This document shows positions 44,636-55,333 of a stretch of DNA of 64,000 bases, one piece after another (position 1 is the first letter of the stretch; each line of letters begins with the position of its first letter). Source of the DNA: CAVVGZ01 sp963747965 (GTDB taxonomy: Bacteria; Chloroflexota; Anaerolineae; Anaerolineales; Anaerolineaceae). Both the position numbers and the translations under genes were made by a program. The notes under the pieces were generated by a model, which did not search any database, was not told the DNA's origin, and was given only the letters and a program-made list of their open reading frames with translations. The stretch is from NCBI GenBank assembly GCA_963747965.1, contig CAVVGZ010000007.1, positions 558,001 to 622,000 of the forward strand, in the 5' to 3' direction.

Positions 44636-45903
44636 CTAAATTCCGTCCCGTTCAAACGGACAGGTCATGCAGTGACCGCCGCCGCGGCCTTTACCCAGTT
44701 CGAATCCGGCAATAGCGACAACTTCAATACCAGCCTGACGCATGGCAGAAATCGTATAGGTATTGCGCTCATAGGAAACAACCACACCGGGTTCCAATGC
44801 CACGGTGTTGTTGGCATCATCCCACTGCTCACGCTGCATCTGGTACTCGTCCCCGCCGGTTTCAACGATTCTGAGCTGTTTTGACCTGGAGCGCATCAGC
44901 CACAGCAGAAACGAAGCTCTTTTCTTCCGTTATATGGAAATCTCCGGCTTTCTTGCCCGGACGCAGGCTGATGGCGCGAATATTATTCACCACCTTGGGG
45001 AAGGCGGTCGCTACATCACGGTCCAGACAGGGTGAAAACGGTATCCAGGTGCATGTGGGCCCGGTCCTTGGTCATAACCGCGGCGATAACACGCTCAGCA
45101 GAACCGTTTTCAAAGAGCGCTTTAGCCACCAGCTCGACCATACGCGCCGAGGAGCGCTCGCTCACCCCGATCAACACTGTGCCTTTGCCAATGGGCATTA
45201 CATCGCCGCCTTCCAGCGAGGCCTTACCAAAGTCTTGAATGTTGAATTTACCGTGATCGCCCTGTTCGGGATACCAGAAATGGAAGCCTGCATCCTTGAA
45301 CATGGGGTGGTAGCGGTAGATGGTTGCCATGTTAATCGCTTCCCGCCTGCGGGCTGGCCAGAACATCGGGTTAACCGTGACCCCGTTGTAAATCCAGCAC
45401 GAAGGATCACGTTGAAAGAGCGTATTCGGAACCGGAGGCAGAATAAAAAAGCCCGGATCATCCAGGGCTGCCACACCCAGGGAGATCTGCTTAAATTTTG
45501 CCATATCAAAGCCAAATGATTCCAGCTCCCCGGCAGTTAAACCTCCAACAAGGTGCCTGGCAAGTACATCGGCTTTCATCTTTCCCAGGACTTCGCGAAC
45601 CTCATCCGCTATCGACCAGCCGACTGTATATTCTGATGCAACCAGGTTGATAACCGTCTTACGGGCTTCCTCAGAGGCAGCCAGGGCTTCACCCAGCAGT
45701 TCCACGTGGTAAAACACTTCAATGCCACGATCACGCATGGCCTTAACAAATTGGTCGTGCTCCCATTGGGCGCGTTCCACCCACAGCACATCGTCGAACA
45801 ACAGCTCATCGTGATTTGTAGGCGTCAGGCGCTTGAGTTCAAGGCCTGGCCGGTGCACGATCACCTTTCGCAGTTTACCAACTTCCGAATTAACACCTAA
45901 CAT
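44636..45903 (-). pseudogene. arcA: Arginine deiminase, split by two frameshifts
   Basis: Hydrolyses L-arginine to citrulline and ammonia, the first step of the ADI pathway. The main frame (ATG 45903) has LGVNSEVGKLRKVIVHRPG, FDDVLWVERAQ, NTLFQRDPSCWIYNGV and AHMHLDTVFTL. A middle frame gives DRDVATAFPKVVNNIRAISL, and the last frame RIVETGGDEYQMQREQWDD and GGGHCMTCPF with the catalytic Cys. One extra base near 45025 and one extra A in 44879-44882 explain both breaks; the repaired length is 421 residues, normal for ArcA. All catalytic motifs remain. Likely a working gene if the indels are sequencing errors. Confidence 0.92.
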
Positions 45904-46009
45904 CTTATTACCTCCTTTAAAGGGTTGAGTCTTATAATTTGTTCACACGGAGCGACACTGTCCTGGTCGCCCTACCTATATTACGGAGCATTCCAGGGAG
46001 GCAAAAACC

Positions 46010-46422
46010 CTATTGATTAAAAGCCTTGCGGACACCCGGAAGCATGATATAGATCAAAATTAATCCGTTGATCACAAAACTGACGCTGACGTCGGTCCAG
46101 CTGTTACTTCCCAGCATCATCATAAAATCAAGGACCAGGTTGAAGATCGTGATCACCGCCAGAAAAAGCCAGGCGGCATTATCCATATTCCACAGCATCT
46201 GGATCAGCCAGACATAAACCCAAACCATCAAGCCCACATCACGGCGTTGAAGAAACTGAAGGCTCGAAAAGAGAAGGGTCCGATTGCAAATGGCAGGATG
46301 CCCAGCGATTGCAGGGTATGAATTCCAGCTATGGCAGCCAGGATTCCAGCCAGGCCAACCAGGATGGTGACGCCGAAAGGCCGCTTTCGGCTTGGTACAG
46401 CAGTAGAAATATCTTCGGTCAT
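46010..46422 (-). pseudogene. Membrane protein of unknown function, split by one frameshift
   Basis: The N-terminal frame (ATG 46422) gives RPFGVTILVGLAGILAAIAG and FFNAVMWA; the next frame continues LMVWVYVWLIQMLWNMDNAAW to the stop at 46010. One missing base in AA at 46230-46231 explains the break. Repaired: 137 residues with three to four membrane helices. I do not recognise the family, though similar small membrane proteins occur in Chloroflexota. It stands between arcC and arcA, so a link to the ADI genes is possible but unproven. Confidence 0.6.
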
Positions 46423-46545
46423 TTAATAATCTCCTTAAAATCGTTTAATTAATCATGATTTTCGGTTGGGCGAACACTCAGGATCACCCTTGAATTTCAA
46501 CAATGCTATTCTGCCAGGTAAGACTATGGATGATAAATAGGGTGT

Positions 46546-47022
46546 TTACTCCTTATTCAGTACCGTTTGAACAAGCTGCTCCTGGGCGGCATTCAGTATT
46601 CCATAGATCCTGTCCAATGTAGATTTCACTTCGGGGTTGGTTGCCTCCTTGGAAGCGTCGTCTATATTCTCCAGGGTCTGGTTAAACTGGTCAATGGATG
46701 CATTCAGCTTCTCCATGGCTGCATCACCTGTCGCTTCCGCTGCATCATTTAACCTGTTCCCGATCTCCTCAATATCCTGCTTGATCAGGTCTGCTGCAGC
46801 TTCCTGGGAGGGCAGGCTGCCTGCCTTCTCCAAGGCCAGGTCCACCGCTGCCGTTGCCATCTCAACCTGGGCATCAATGCGATCCTGGGCAGTCTCCACA
46901 CGTGCATTTACAACTCCCCGGGCTGTCCGGTAGGCCTGGCGGTCCGATCGCCCTACGACCAGGAAACCGATGATGATCAAACCAACGATTATGCCGATTA
47001 ACCACCCCAATTCCTTTTTCAT
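46546..47022 (-). CDS. Membrane-anchored helical protein of unknown function
   Basis: 158 residues: an N-terminal membrane helix (WLIGIIVGLIIIGFLVVG, residues 7-24) followed by an Ala/Glu/Asp-rich, almost wholly helical part with coiled-coil character (VETAQDRIDAQVEMATAAVDLAL, LNASIDQFNQTLENI). No known family. The topology suggests a cytosolic or extracellular coiled coil tethered to the membrane. A good AGGAGG-like ribosome site precedes the start. Intact, 32 bases downstream of arcC. Confidence 0.6.
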   Translation of the reverse strand: MKKELGWLIGIIVGLIIIGFLVVGRSDRQAYRTARGVVNARVETAQDRIDAQVEMATAAVDLALEKAGSLPSQEAAADLIKQDIEEIGNRLNDAAEATGDAAMEKLNASIDQFNQTLENIDDASKEATNPEVKSTLDRIYGILNAAQEQLVQTVLNKE

Positions 47023-47054
47023 ATTAATTCCTCCTATCTATCTATTATCAGTGA

Positions 47055-47972
47055 TTATTTTGCTACTACATTGGTCCCAGCTTCACCAGCCACAATGGCG
47101 CCAATATCTGCCAACGAACCGATTGCAGCACGCTTGCCTGTCTTTTCAACAAACTGGATGGCAGCCGCCACTTTTGGCCCCATCGATCCGGCCGGGAAGG
47201 GATAGGTCTTCAACTCCTCAACCGTAATCCGTCCGATCATGCGCTGCTCGGGCTTGCCCCAATCCAGGTACACACCATTCACATCCGTAGCGATGACAAG
47301 CAGGTCAGCTTCCACCTGGCGTGCCAGCAGTTCGCTGGCCAGGTCCTTGTCGATGACGGCTTCGATCCCGGTCAGCCAGCGTTCTTTGGTTGGATCGTAC
47401 ATGGTGGGGATTCCCCCGCCACCGGCGCAGATGACGATGGTGCCTTTTTCCAGCAGCCACTGCACTGGTCTTATCTCAAAAATACGCTTGGGCAGCGGTG
47501 AGGGAACCACCCGGCGCCACTTGGCTCCATCTTGTTTGAATACCCAGCCTTTCTCCCCAATAAGCCGGTCCGCCTCCACTTTTTCATACACCGGTCCGAC
47601 AAACTTGGTCGGATTGAGGAAGGCTGGATCACCGGGGTCGACTTCGACCATGGTCAGAATGGTGGCAAATGGCACCTCCATTGGCAGAAGGTTTCCCAGT
47701 TCCTGCTCGATCATGTATCCGATCATGCCCTCCGTCTGGGCCCCCAGCACATCGAGAGGATAAGCCTCAACCTCTTTGTAGGCTGAAGATTGAAGCGCCA
47801 GCAGACCCACCTGGGGACCGTTGCCGTGCGCCAGCACCAGCTGGTGCTGTTGGGCGACAGGAGCCAGAGCCTGCGCTGCCACCCGGATATTGGTTCGCTG
47901 CACATCATGCGTCATGGGCTCACCACGCTTAAGCAAGGCATTCCCACCCAAAGCTACAACAATTCTCATCAT
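47055..47972 (-). CDS. arcC: Carbamate kinase
   Basis: Last step of the ADI pathway: carbamoyl phosphate + ADP gives ATP, CO2 and NH3. 305 residues (or 304 from the second ATG). Motifs: IVVALGGNALL, LVLAHGNGPQVGLLALQ, ICAGGGGIPT, VIDKDLASELLA and FPAGSMGPKVAAAIQFV, as in amino-acid kinase family carbamate kinases. All phosphate and nucleotide loops seem complete. It follows an M20 peptidase gene with 22 bases, and arcA lies 1.1 kb downstream. One of the few intact genes of the ADI set. Confidence 0.96.
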   Translation of the reverse strand: MMRIVVALGGNALLKRGEPMTHDVQRTNIRVAAQALAPVAQQHQLVLAHGNGPQVGLLALQSSAYKEVEAYPLDVLGAQTEGMIGYMIEQELGNLLPMEVPFATILTMVEVDPGDPAFLNPTKFVGPVYEKVEADRLIGEKGWVFKQDGAKWRRVVPSPLPKRIFEIRPVQWLLEKGTIVICAGGGGIPTMYDPTKERWLTGIEAVIDKDLASELLARQVEADLLVIATDVNGVYLDWGKPEQRMIGRITVEELKTYPFPAGSMGPKVAAAIQFVEKTGKRAAIGSLADIGAIVAGEAGTNVVAK

Positions 47973-47994
47973 ATACCTCCATTAATAAATTACT

Positions 47995-49455
47995 TTATGC
48001 TGGCAAGTCCATTTCCTTGGTACCCCAGACTTGCATCAGCTGTGCATAAAACTTGACCATCTTCGCCATCCCTGCCACAGGGATGCGCTCGTCGATGCCA
48101 TGTTCCAACCCGCGGAAACTCTCATCCATCACCAGCGAGGTAAATCTATAGATGTTGTCACATACCGGTACAAAGTGCTGGCAGTCTGTTCCGCCCAGCA
48201 TAATAAAAGGAGCAACGGGCGGATTGTCGAATACCTGGCAGATCACTTTTTTTAATCCTTTATATGCCGGGGTGTTTCGCGGAGAGATTGGTAAGGCTTC
48301 ATTGTACTTGCCTTCCACGGGTTTAAACTTGACCCGCTCATCATTGATCACTTTTTTGGCATGCCATAACACGTCGGCAATCGAATCGCCCGGAAGCAGG
48401 CGGAAGTTGACAATTGCTTTTGCTTCAGCCGGAATGGTGTTATCCTCCACCCCGCCATTAATAATTGTCAATGCAGTCGTGGTGCGGATACTGGCATTCA
48501 TCTCCGGGTTGGGCACCAACCAGCGCTTAAGCCACGGGCTGAACAACCAGACATTGGCAAATGCCGCCTGAATATAAATCGGTGCTGCCTTGCCAATTCC
48601 GTGGTAAAGGGGGCGCAGCCGGCGCAGGTGGGTCTGCATGGGGTGTGCCTCCAGGCTGGATAAAGCACGCGCCAGGATGCCAATCGCTGTCTGTGGTGGC
48701 GGCGTGGAGGAATGCCCCGGCTGGCTGTTTACGGTGAATTCCACGGTCAGGTAGCCCTTTTCGCTCACACCGATTAATCCAATCATGCCGCGCACTCCGG
48801 GGGCAAGACCGGCGCTGATCCCTCCGCCTTCATCTACAATCCCGGCCAGGCGTACGCCGCGGTCTTTGAACAGCTGCCCCAATACTTTGCTGCCGTTCAC
48901 CCCCCCGGTCTCTTCATCATGGCCAAGGCCAAACAGAATGGTGCGCTGGGGACGGAAACCCTGCCTTAGCAGCTCTTCAGCCGCTTCCATGATGCCAATT
49001 AACTGGTTTTTTATATCCAGTGTGCCGCGACCCCAGATTAAGCCATCGGCAATTTTTCCTTCAAAGGGCGGGTAGGTCCACTCACTTGGGTCGGCGGAAA
49101 CGACATCCTGGTGTGCCATTAAAAAGACCGGCTCCAAATCCGACCGGCTTCCCTGCCATGTGTACAGCAGGCTGTAGCCATTGACAACCTCGCGTTTCAG
49201 CTTCTGATGCACCAGGGGGTAAGTCTCCTCCAGCATTTTATGGAGCTGGCGAAACGCTTTTGGATCCGGAGTGCCTTGCTCATCAAGCGGGACCGTCTTG
49301 CAGCGTATGGAGGCTGCCAGGTGTTCGGCAACCAGTTGTTCATCAACCGGGATGCCCTCAATTGTTTCGATGGAGCCATGCGAGCGCTGGAAGAGGATTG
49401 TCTTGACGACAACATATACGGTGGTTATGACCAGAATCGCCAGGACGAAGTACAA
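47995..49455 (-). CDS. M20 family metallopeptidase (carboxypeptidase S / PM20D1-like)
   Basis: 486 residues with an N-terminal membrane helix (MYFVLAILVITTVYVVVKTIL), so membrane-anchored. Zinc ligands and catalytic residues of M20 are seen: VFLMAHQDVV, GLIWGRGTLDIKNQ, GLGHDEETGG, IVDEGGG, and late LEHGIDERI. The dimerisation domain contains GHSSTPPPQTAIG. Sequence style is like yeast carboxypeptidase S and vertebrate PM20D1 (N-acyl amino acid hydrolase/synthase). It may free amino acids from peptides or N-acyl forms; a link to arginine supply is inference. Intact, upstream of arcC. Confidence 0.9.
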   Translation of the reverse strand: MYFVLAILVITTVYVVVKTILFQRSHGSIETIEGIPVDEQLVAEHLAASIRCKTVPLDEQGTPDPKAFRQLHKMLEETYPLVHQKLKREVVNGYSLLYTWQGSRSDLEPVFLMAHQDVVSADPSEWTYPPFEGKIADGLIWGRGTLDIKNQLIGIMEAAEELLRQGFRPQRTILFGLGHDEETGGVNGSKVLGQLFKDRGVRLAGIVDEGGGISAGLAPGVRGMIGLIGVSEKGYLTVEFTVNSQPGHSSTPPPQTAIGILARALSSLEAHPMQTHLRRLRPLYHGIGKAAPIYIQAAFANVWLFSPWLKRWLVPNPEMNASIRTTTALTIINGGVEDNTIPAEAKAIVNFRLLPGDSIADVLWHAKKVINDERVKFKPVEGKYNEALPISPRNTPAYKGLKKVICQVFDNPPVAPFIMLGGTDCQHFVPVCDNIYRFTSLVMDESFRGLEHGIDERIPVAGMAKMVKFYAQLMQVWGTKEMDLPA

Positions 49456-49511
49456 GAAATGTAGCTAGCATGCTTATTAGATTCTCCAATCCTCTAGCTG
49501 ATGGATGGCGT

Positions 49512-50772
49512 TCAGGTAACCGGTACAAACTTTTGCGGGGAGACGATCAAGGTCCCCAACAGCACGCCCAACGCAATTAAGGTGATGAGGACCAAGCATC
49601 TCACCCAGACCAATCAAGGCACTCTGGTAGTCTTCACTAAGAAGGCTTGTGACACTCAACAAGCCCCTTGCGCCGGGCACCAGGAACCAGAAGGCAAGCG
49701 CTTGAGAGGCCAATGCCGGTGTGCGCCGGGGTGAGCGCGCAATCAACTCCGAACTGAGCGCCATGAGTGTGGCAGCTAGAAGAACTCCAAAGTAGGGATT
49801 GACATACTTTTCACCTAGTGATTGTCCCAACATGGCGATATACAATACCAGCAGCATCCAAAACAGATCCCGGTTGGAGCCAGAAAGCCGCACAAAGGTA
49901 CCAATGCCGAAGAACAACGTCCCCAGGACAGGCGCCCACCAGGGGAATACACTTGCCTCATACGTGGTGACCATAACAGATGGCAGATTGGCAATATTCA
50001 AGCCGATAGCAATACCAATGAACAGTAAGAAAAGCGCTGTACCTCCATATATTAACCGCGCAGAGCCTGACAGGATGTTCATGGAGGCCAGTTCGATCAT
50101 GGCAGTGGTCAGGACAGCTCCAGGCAGGAACATAATCAGGGGGGGTATGAGCAGGTTGGCTGGACCATAAACTATGCCAAGACGGGTCAATTGGAAGATG
50201 ATTGTTGAAACCAACGTTGCTGCAATTACAGGGAGAAGCAGGTTGAAGCGCGGCCAATTCTTGGAAAACAGGACTAACATCCCCACCAGTATGCCAGTAG
50301 CGCCGGTAATGATTAATGCTTCAGTATCTACCCGAAAGAGCATCGTCAGCCCCACGATGGAAAGGAAATATCCAAAGATAACTGCCGCTGAATTAAAACG
50401 CGGCGGTTTGGCAAGAATGTGATCCACCTGGCTTGAGGCTTCACCTGGCAGTGTGTGTTTCTTCTTCACCCGGTCAATCAACTCGATCAACGCCGATATT
50501 TGGTTGAGCTGCAGAGTGGTTGGACGTTGAACGGAAAAGTCCATCAATCCCTGTACTGACTGGCCTACCTTGATCATGAGGATGTTCGGAAATGCCACAA
50601 TTTCGCAGTCCACGTCATAAACATGGGCAATCTCGGTCAGCGTATTTTCCACTACCCCAACTGATGTGCCAGCTGCAATCAGGCCTTTGCCGATTTTTCG
50701 CAGGCATTCAAGCAGCTCCGGCTCATTGGTAAGAGCCCGGGCATGTGTATTATTCGAACCATCAAAACTCAT
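49512..50772 (-). pseudogene. Threonine/serine exporter family protein (ThrE), frameshift near the C-terminus
   Basis: ThrE fold: N-terminal ThrE domain (residues about 15-130; GLIAAGTSVGVVENTLTEIA, FPNILMIKV) and two five-helix membrane halves (GAVLTTAMIELASMNILSG; LVPGARGLLSV). The annotated frame continues past GLGEML with an unlikely hydrophilic tail to 49477; the other frame gives VLITLIALGVLLGTLIV and a stop at 49512. One extra T at plus-strand 49594-49595 accounts for this. Repaired: about 419 residues. ThrE proteins export small amino acids, driven by H+. It lies just upstream of the M20 peptidase. Confidence 0.86.
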
Positions 50773-50826
50773 TATTTATCCAGTCAATCCTAGTATCATG
50801 CTATGGTTGCAATAATCCGCTTCTTG

Positions 50827-52334
50827 CTACTTGGACAGGTCAACCAGCGGCGCCTGCTTCAAGGATTCCAAGGGCGGTTGTTTATCCGGATCCAGGCGCA
50901 TGATATTGATGCCCATGAATCCATAGATCATCCCCAGAGCGAAATTGAGGATGTTGAAGAAACAATACGGAAAGTAAAGAAATGTAGACACTCCCAGGGT
51001 GGCTGTCATATAGGCACCGCACGAATTCCAGGGGATCATGGGGGAGGTAACTGTCCCCGAGTTCTCCACTGCCGTGGCCAGCGTTTCCGGATGAATGCCG
51101 CGGTGGCGGAACTCCAGCAGGAACATGCGTGCCGGCAGGACGATGGCGATATACTGGTCGCCGCCGATGATGTTCAACCCAAGCGAAGTGACCATGACGG
51201 TGGCAATCGTACCGCCGATTGATTTGACCTTGCTGATGATTGGGGTGATCAGCCTGCTATTAAAACCTCCATAATCCATCATGGCTCCAAAAGACATTGC
51301 CCCGAGGATTAGCCAGACGGTGGTAAGCATGCTGTCCATACCCCCGCCAGAGAACAGCTTGTCAACCTCAGCAACCCCGCTCGAAAGGGTAAATCCATTG
51401 CCCATGGCTACCCACACTGCTTTCAGAGCAGCCATAGGGTAGGACAGGCTGGATCAGCAGCAAAGGCTGTTACAACCTGGGGCTGCAGCACAACAGCCAC
51501 CAGGGCTCCCACCAGTGTACCGATCAGGATGGAGAGGAATGCCGGAAATTTCTTGATTCCCAGCAGCAGCAGCACAACAATCGGCAGGATATTCCACAAA
51601 GTGATTTGATACGTGTTGGAGAGGGCATCCAGAGCCACCGTCGTATCCACTGCTGTAGAACTGACCTCAGCGCGCAGCCCTATGATGAAAAAGATCACCA
51701 GCGAGATCAGGTAGGCCGGGATCGTAGCTTTAGCCATGCTGCGTATGTGGGTGTATACATCGCTGCCCACAATGTTCGGTGTCAGGATGGTTGTCTCCGA
51801 AAGCGGGGTCATCTTGTCGCCAAAATAAGCCCCGGAGATGACTGCACCGGCGGTAATTTCCGGGGACATGCCGAGAGCCTGGGCAATGCCAACGAAGGCT
51901 ACCCCCACCGTGGCGGCCGTCGTCCAGGAACTGCCCGTGACAATTCCGATAACCCCGGTTAGCAGGGCGGCAGCCAGGTAGAACCAGCTCGGGTCGATAT
52001 ACTTGATGCCGTAGTAGACGACTGTAGCGATTGTGCCCGACATGTTCCAGGTACCAATCAGCGCCCCGACCATGAGCAGGATCAAAATGGCGCTCATGGC
52101 CATGGAGATGCCTTTTACTATTTCCTCGCCCAGTCTCTCCCAGGAATGGCCATTTTTGTGGGCAACAATGGCTGCCACAACGGCGCTCATAAATAAAGCA
52201 ACCTGTAAGGGGCCAAGCGATGCATCAATGCCGAATAGGAAGATCGACATGGTGAGCAGCACGATCATAAAGAGCAGCGGGATCAGTGCATCCAGTAAGG
52301 ATGGTTCGCGAATAGCATTTTCTTGATTTTCCAT
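50827..52334 (-). pseudogene. NhaC family Na+/H+ antiporter, split by one frameshift
   Basis: The first frame (ATG 52334) has ALIPLLFMIVLLTMSIFLFG, ILLMVGALIGTWNMSGT and TGSSWTTAATVGVAFVGIA; the second continues MAALKAVWVAMGNGFTL, NIIGGDQYIAIVLPARMF and SPMIPWNSCGAYMTATLGV, all NhaC-type. A missing C near 51447 restores one reading frame of about 502 residues. NhaC proteins exchange Na+ (or, in some cases, lactate/malate or other solutes) for H+. In an ADI neighbourhood it fits pH and sodium balance. Alternatively it could be a solute antiporter. Confidence 0.88.
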
Positions 52335-52404
52335 CTGGGCATCCTTCTTTTAATTTAGGTAAACTCTAAACCACTCGAGCATCACATTTCTAGAAACAAA
52401 GCAC

Positions 52405-53754
52405 TCAATTTTCCTTTTCTACAATCTCGGTTTGTTTCAACTCACGCTTACTATATACTCTCCAGATGCCCTCAACCACCCAGGCCAGGATAATCGTCGC
52501 CACCAGGATGACAAAGGTTTGCGGAGCAGTGAGCAGGGTATACCAGGCAAAGAGGAGGATGGCCAGGATAGTCAGCAGCAGCGCCAGGACAAGGACTATC
52601 CTGGAAGCTCCGGTCTCTTTGCTCATGCGCAAATGGGCAATTGTAACCAGGACGAAGATAGCCAGTGCCACGGCGCTGCCAATGGAGGCGATGGCAGAAA
52701 CATCAAACAGCAAAGCCAGGGCAAGGATCAATATGGCCGATATCACCAGGCCTTGTGTCCCTCCCTCACGCCGCTTGCGTTTCAGGCCAAATCTCGGAGG
52801 CAGTGTTCCATCTTTAGCCATGGCATAGGTGGCGCCTATCGAGGCATAAAGCTGCGAGTTGATGGCTCCGGTTGTGGCGAATACAGCAGCAATGGAGATC
52901 ATGGTATAGCCGAACGCTCCAAAGATAGGCAGGGCTGCAACCGCTAGGGCGGTGTCCGCATTGGCAATAACCTCCTCAACAGTCAGCGTTCCAAAGACTC
53001 CAATGGACAACGCGACATAGAAGTACAACGGTGAAGCCGAGGGCAATGTACATTGCCCGGGGCATATTTAACTTTTGGATTCTCGATATCTCCACCGGAA
53101 AATGAGATTACACCAAAACCCAGGTAAGCAAAGAAGGTTAGGGAAACACTGGCCAGGATATAAGACATAGGAGGGTACAAGGCAGGAGCTAATAAGGATA
53201 CATCCATGTTCATCAGCATGGCAATGGCAAATCCGCTTAAGACCACCAGGACGATAGAGACAATTGCCGTTTGTGCCCTGGTGACCGCCTCTGCCCCAAT
53301 CGAATTCAGAAAAGTCAGAAGGATGACAATGGCAGCCGCAAAGAGCTTTAACCCAGACAGGATCGGCGCTTTCTCCCAGAAAAAGACTGGTCGCATAATT
53401 GCCGAAGGAGACAGCAACCATGGCAGTTACAATAAGCACCGAGAAATAGCCCAACATGACAATCCCGCCAGTGAAGAACCCTTTGCCATAACCGCGCACG
53501 ATCCAATCGATCATCCCGCCTGCGGAGGGATAGCGAGCGCCCAGCTTGGCGAAGGAATAGCCCTGCAGTAAAGCGATGATTCCGGCAATAAGAAAAGAAA
53601 TCCAGACCGCTGCGCCAGCGATCGTCCCGGCTTCCCCAAATAAGGCAAAAATACCGGCCCCAACCATGGATCCGATCCCGATAAAAACTGCTCCCCTTAA
53701 GGAGATTTTTCCATTTTTCGATTCTTGTTCTGCTGGTAGAGAATTCTTTTCCAT
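52405..53754 (-). pseudogene. APC family amino acid permease, split by three frameshifts
   Basis: Start at ATG 53754 (MEKNSLPAEQ), preceded by GGGAGA. Frame 1: RGAVFIGIGSMVGAGIFALFG (helix 1 of APC carriers) to DPVWVK; frame 2: LFAAAIVILLTFLNSIGAE and GFGVISFSGGDIENP; a short frame 3: MPRAMYIALGFTVVL; then YVALSIGVFGT onward. Single extra bases near 53346, 53067 and 53020 explain all. The repaired protein is 448 residues with 12 helices. APC permeases move amino acids; the classical ArcD of Pseudomonas/Lactobacillus is of this superfamily, so arginine/ornithine exchange is possible, competing with the YfcC candidate. Confidence 0.87.
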
Positions 53755-53919
53755 AATATCTCCCAAGGATAATTCCTTATTAATAACTGGTTGATCATAT
53801 CTTAGTTTTGGCTTTGCCTGGCTACGACCTCTTTGAAACACATATAATGAGTTATTAAAATCGAATCGTAAAGAAAACAATTGCTATACGCATCCTCTAA
53901 AACTATATTCAACAGAAAA

Positions 53920-55265
53920 TCACCTGGTCAGTTCATATATGGCATGGGCATAGATTTCCATGGCCTGGAATAAATTCTCCAGCACCACACGCTCATTGGG
54001 CTGGTGTTCTGTTATCGGTTCATCCCGGATAAGTGCTCCAAATGCCACGCAGTTGTCAATTGCCCGGGCATAGGTAGCGCCGCCCGAAGAAACGGGCTGG
54101 GAGACCAAATCGCCGCTGACCTCACGGTAAACCTGCATCAGCTTCTTGATCATAAAATGATCCAGGGGAAGGTAAATGGGAGCCAGCCAGTCAAACTCCT
54201 TGTAGGTTAGCCCATATCGAGATGCTGCTGCACTGAGCTTGGAGACAACCTCTTCCTTGGATGCGGTGACCGGAATTCGGGCATCAATGGAGATCTGTTC
54301 CATAGCACCCATTTCGATCTTACCCACATTAAACTTGAGCTTACCGGAAGGCTCATCAGCGCAATTGCCAAAGATGGACGGGTTGCATTGGGATCTTCAC
54401 CAATTTCCCGGGCGATAAAACGGATGGCTTTCGAATCCACCCCTATGGCATCCAGCGCAATGCACAGCCGGGCAATGGCATTGATGCCTTCCTCGGGAAC
54501 CATGGCATGGGCGGCTTTTCCCATGATTTCAATCCCATCCTCATTCCACTCGTATTCGAAACCCAACCGGTCCAGTTTATCCGCCAGGTCATCCTGGCGC
54601 TCCCCGTCGTAGAACATGGTATCAGGCACAGCGTTGAAAGCGGAACCACCAGCTATACGCAAACCTTCCTCGTTTGTGCCTTCCAATTGAAGCTGGAGCA
54701 GTCCTTTCTCGGCGTATGTCAGCGGAAACCTGGAGTCGGGTGAGAAACCCATGTCCGGCAGCTCCTCTATTTCCTTATAGCGGTTGATGCAGCGCCATAA
54801 AGTCTCCTCATCCGTACCGAAAATGAAGCGCAGGCGCTTATTAAACTTGACCCCTGCATCCATCAGGGCTTTCACGGCAAATAGGGAGGCGCAAATCGGC
54901 CCTTTATCGTCCTGGGTGCCGCGTCCGTACAACATGCCATCGAGTTCCACCGGCTCAAAGGGACCACGTTCCCAATCCTGCAGTTTTCCAGGAGGCACAA
55001 CATCGAGGTGTCCCAGGATACCGACAAGTTCTTCTCCCTCGCCGATCTCGGCATAACCGTAATACCCGTCTTCGTCATACTTGGTACGAAATCCCAGGTC
55101 ACCGGCGATCTGCAAGGCTTTGCGCAATGCCTGATCAACGGCCTCACCAAACGGGAATCCACCGCCCCCTTCCTCGCATACACTGGGGATGCTTACCAAT
55201 TCTTTTAGGGCAGCCTTCATCGGCTCGCGTTGGTCTTTAATATATGGTGCCAGGGATGCACGCAT
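53920..55265 (-). pseudogene. M20 dipeptidase (PepV/Sapep type, ArcT-like), split by one frameshift
   Basis: PepV hallmarks: ILGHLDVVPPG (zinc ligand), LYGRGTQDDKGP, IFGTDEETLWRCI, GFSPDSRFPLTYAEKG, and HAMVPEEG, then the last frame SGGATYARAIDNCVAFG. One base is missing near 54376, giving GNCADEPSGKLKFNVG; repaired length about 448 residues. PepV enzymes are dinuclear zinc dipeptidases (Xaa-His or broad). In Streptococcus ADI operons a PepV-type gene, arcT, stands with arcB, arcD and arcC, and here it stands directly downstream of arcB with a terminator between. It may release arginine from dipeptides. Confidence 0.88.
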
Positions 55266-55289
55266 GGATTATTCTCCTTTCTAAAATTT

Positions 55290-55320
55290 GGGGTGCAGGC
55301 AGGGGACCTGCCTGCACCCC
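55290..55320 (-). terminator. Terminator-like perfect hairpin between arcB and the PepV-type gene
   Basis: GGGGTGCAGGCAGG (55290-55303) and CCTGCCTGCACCCC (55307-55320): perfect 14-bp stem, 3-base loop. On the minus strand AAATTTT follows, 13 bases after the arcB stop. Strong G+C stem; may end or attenuate the arcB transcript before arcT. Confidence 0.75.
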
Positions 55321-55333
55321 CACGTATTTGTTA

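Noticed and set aside
53020..53350. Programmed ribosomal frameshifting in the APC and other genes
   Set aside because: The sites differ, lack slippery heptamers and stimulatory structures, and occur in many unrelated genes; error or decay is more likely.
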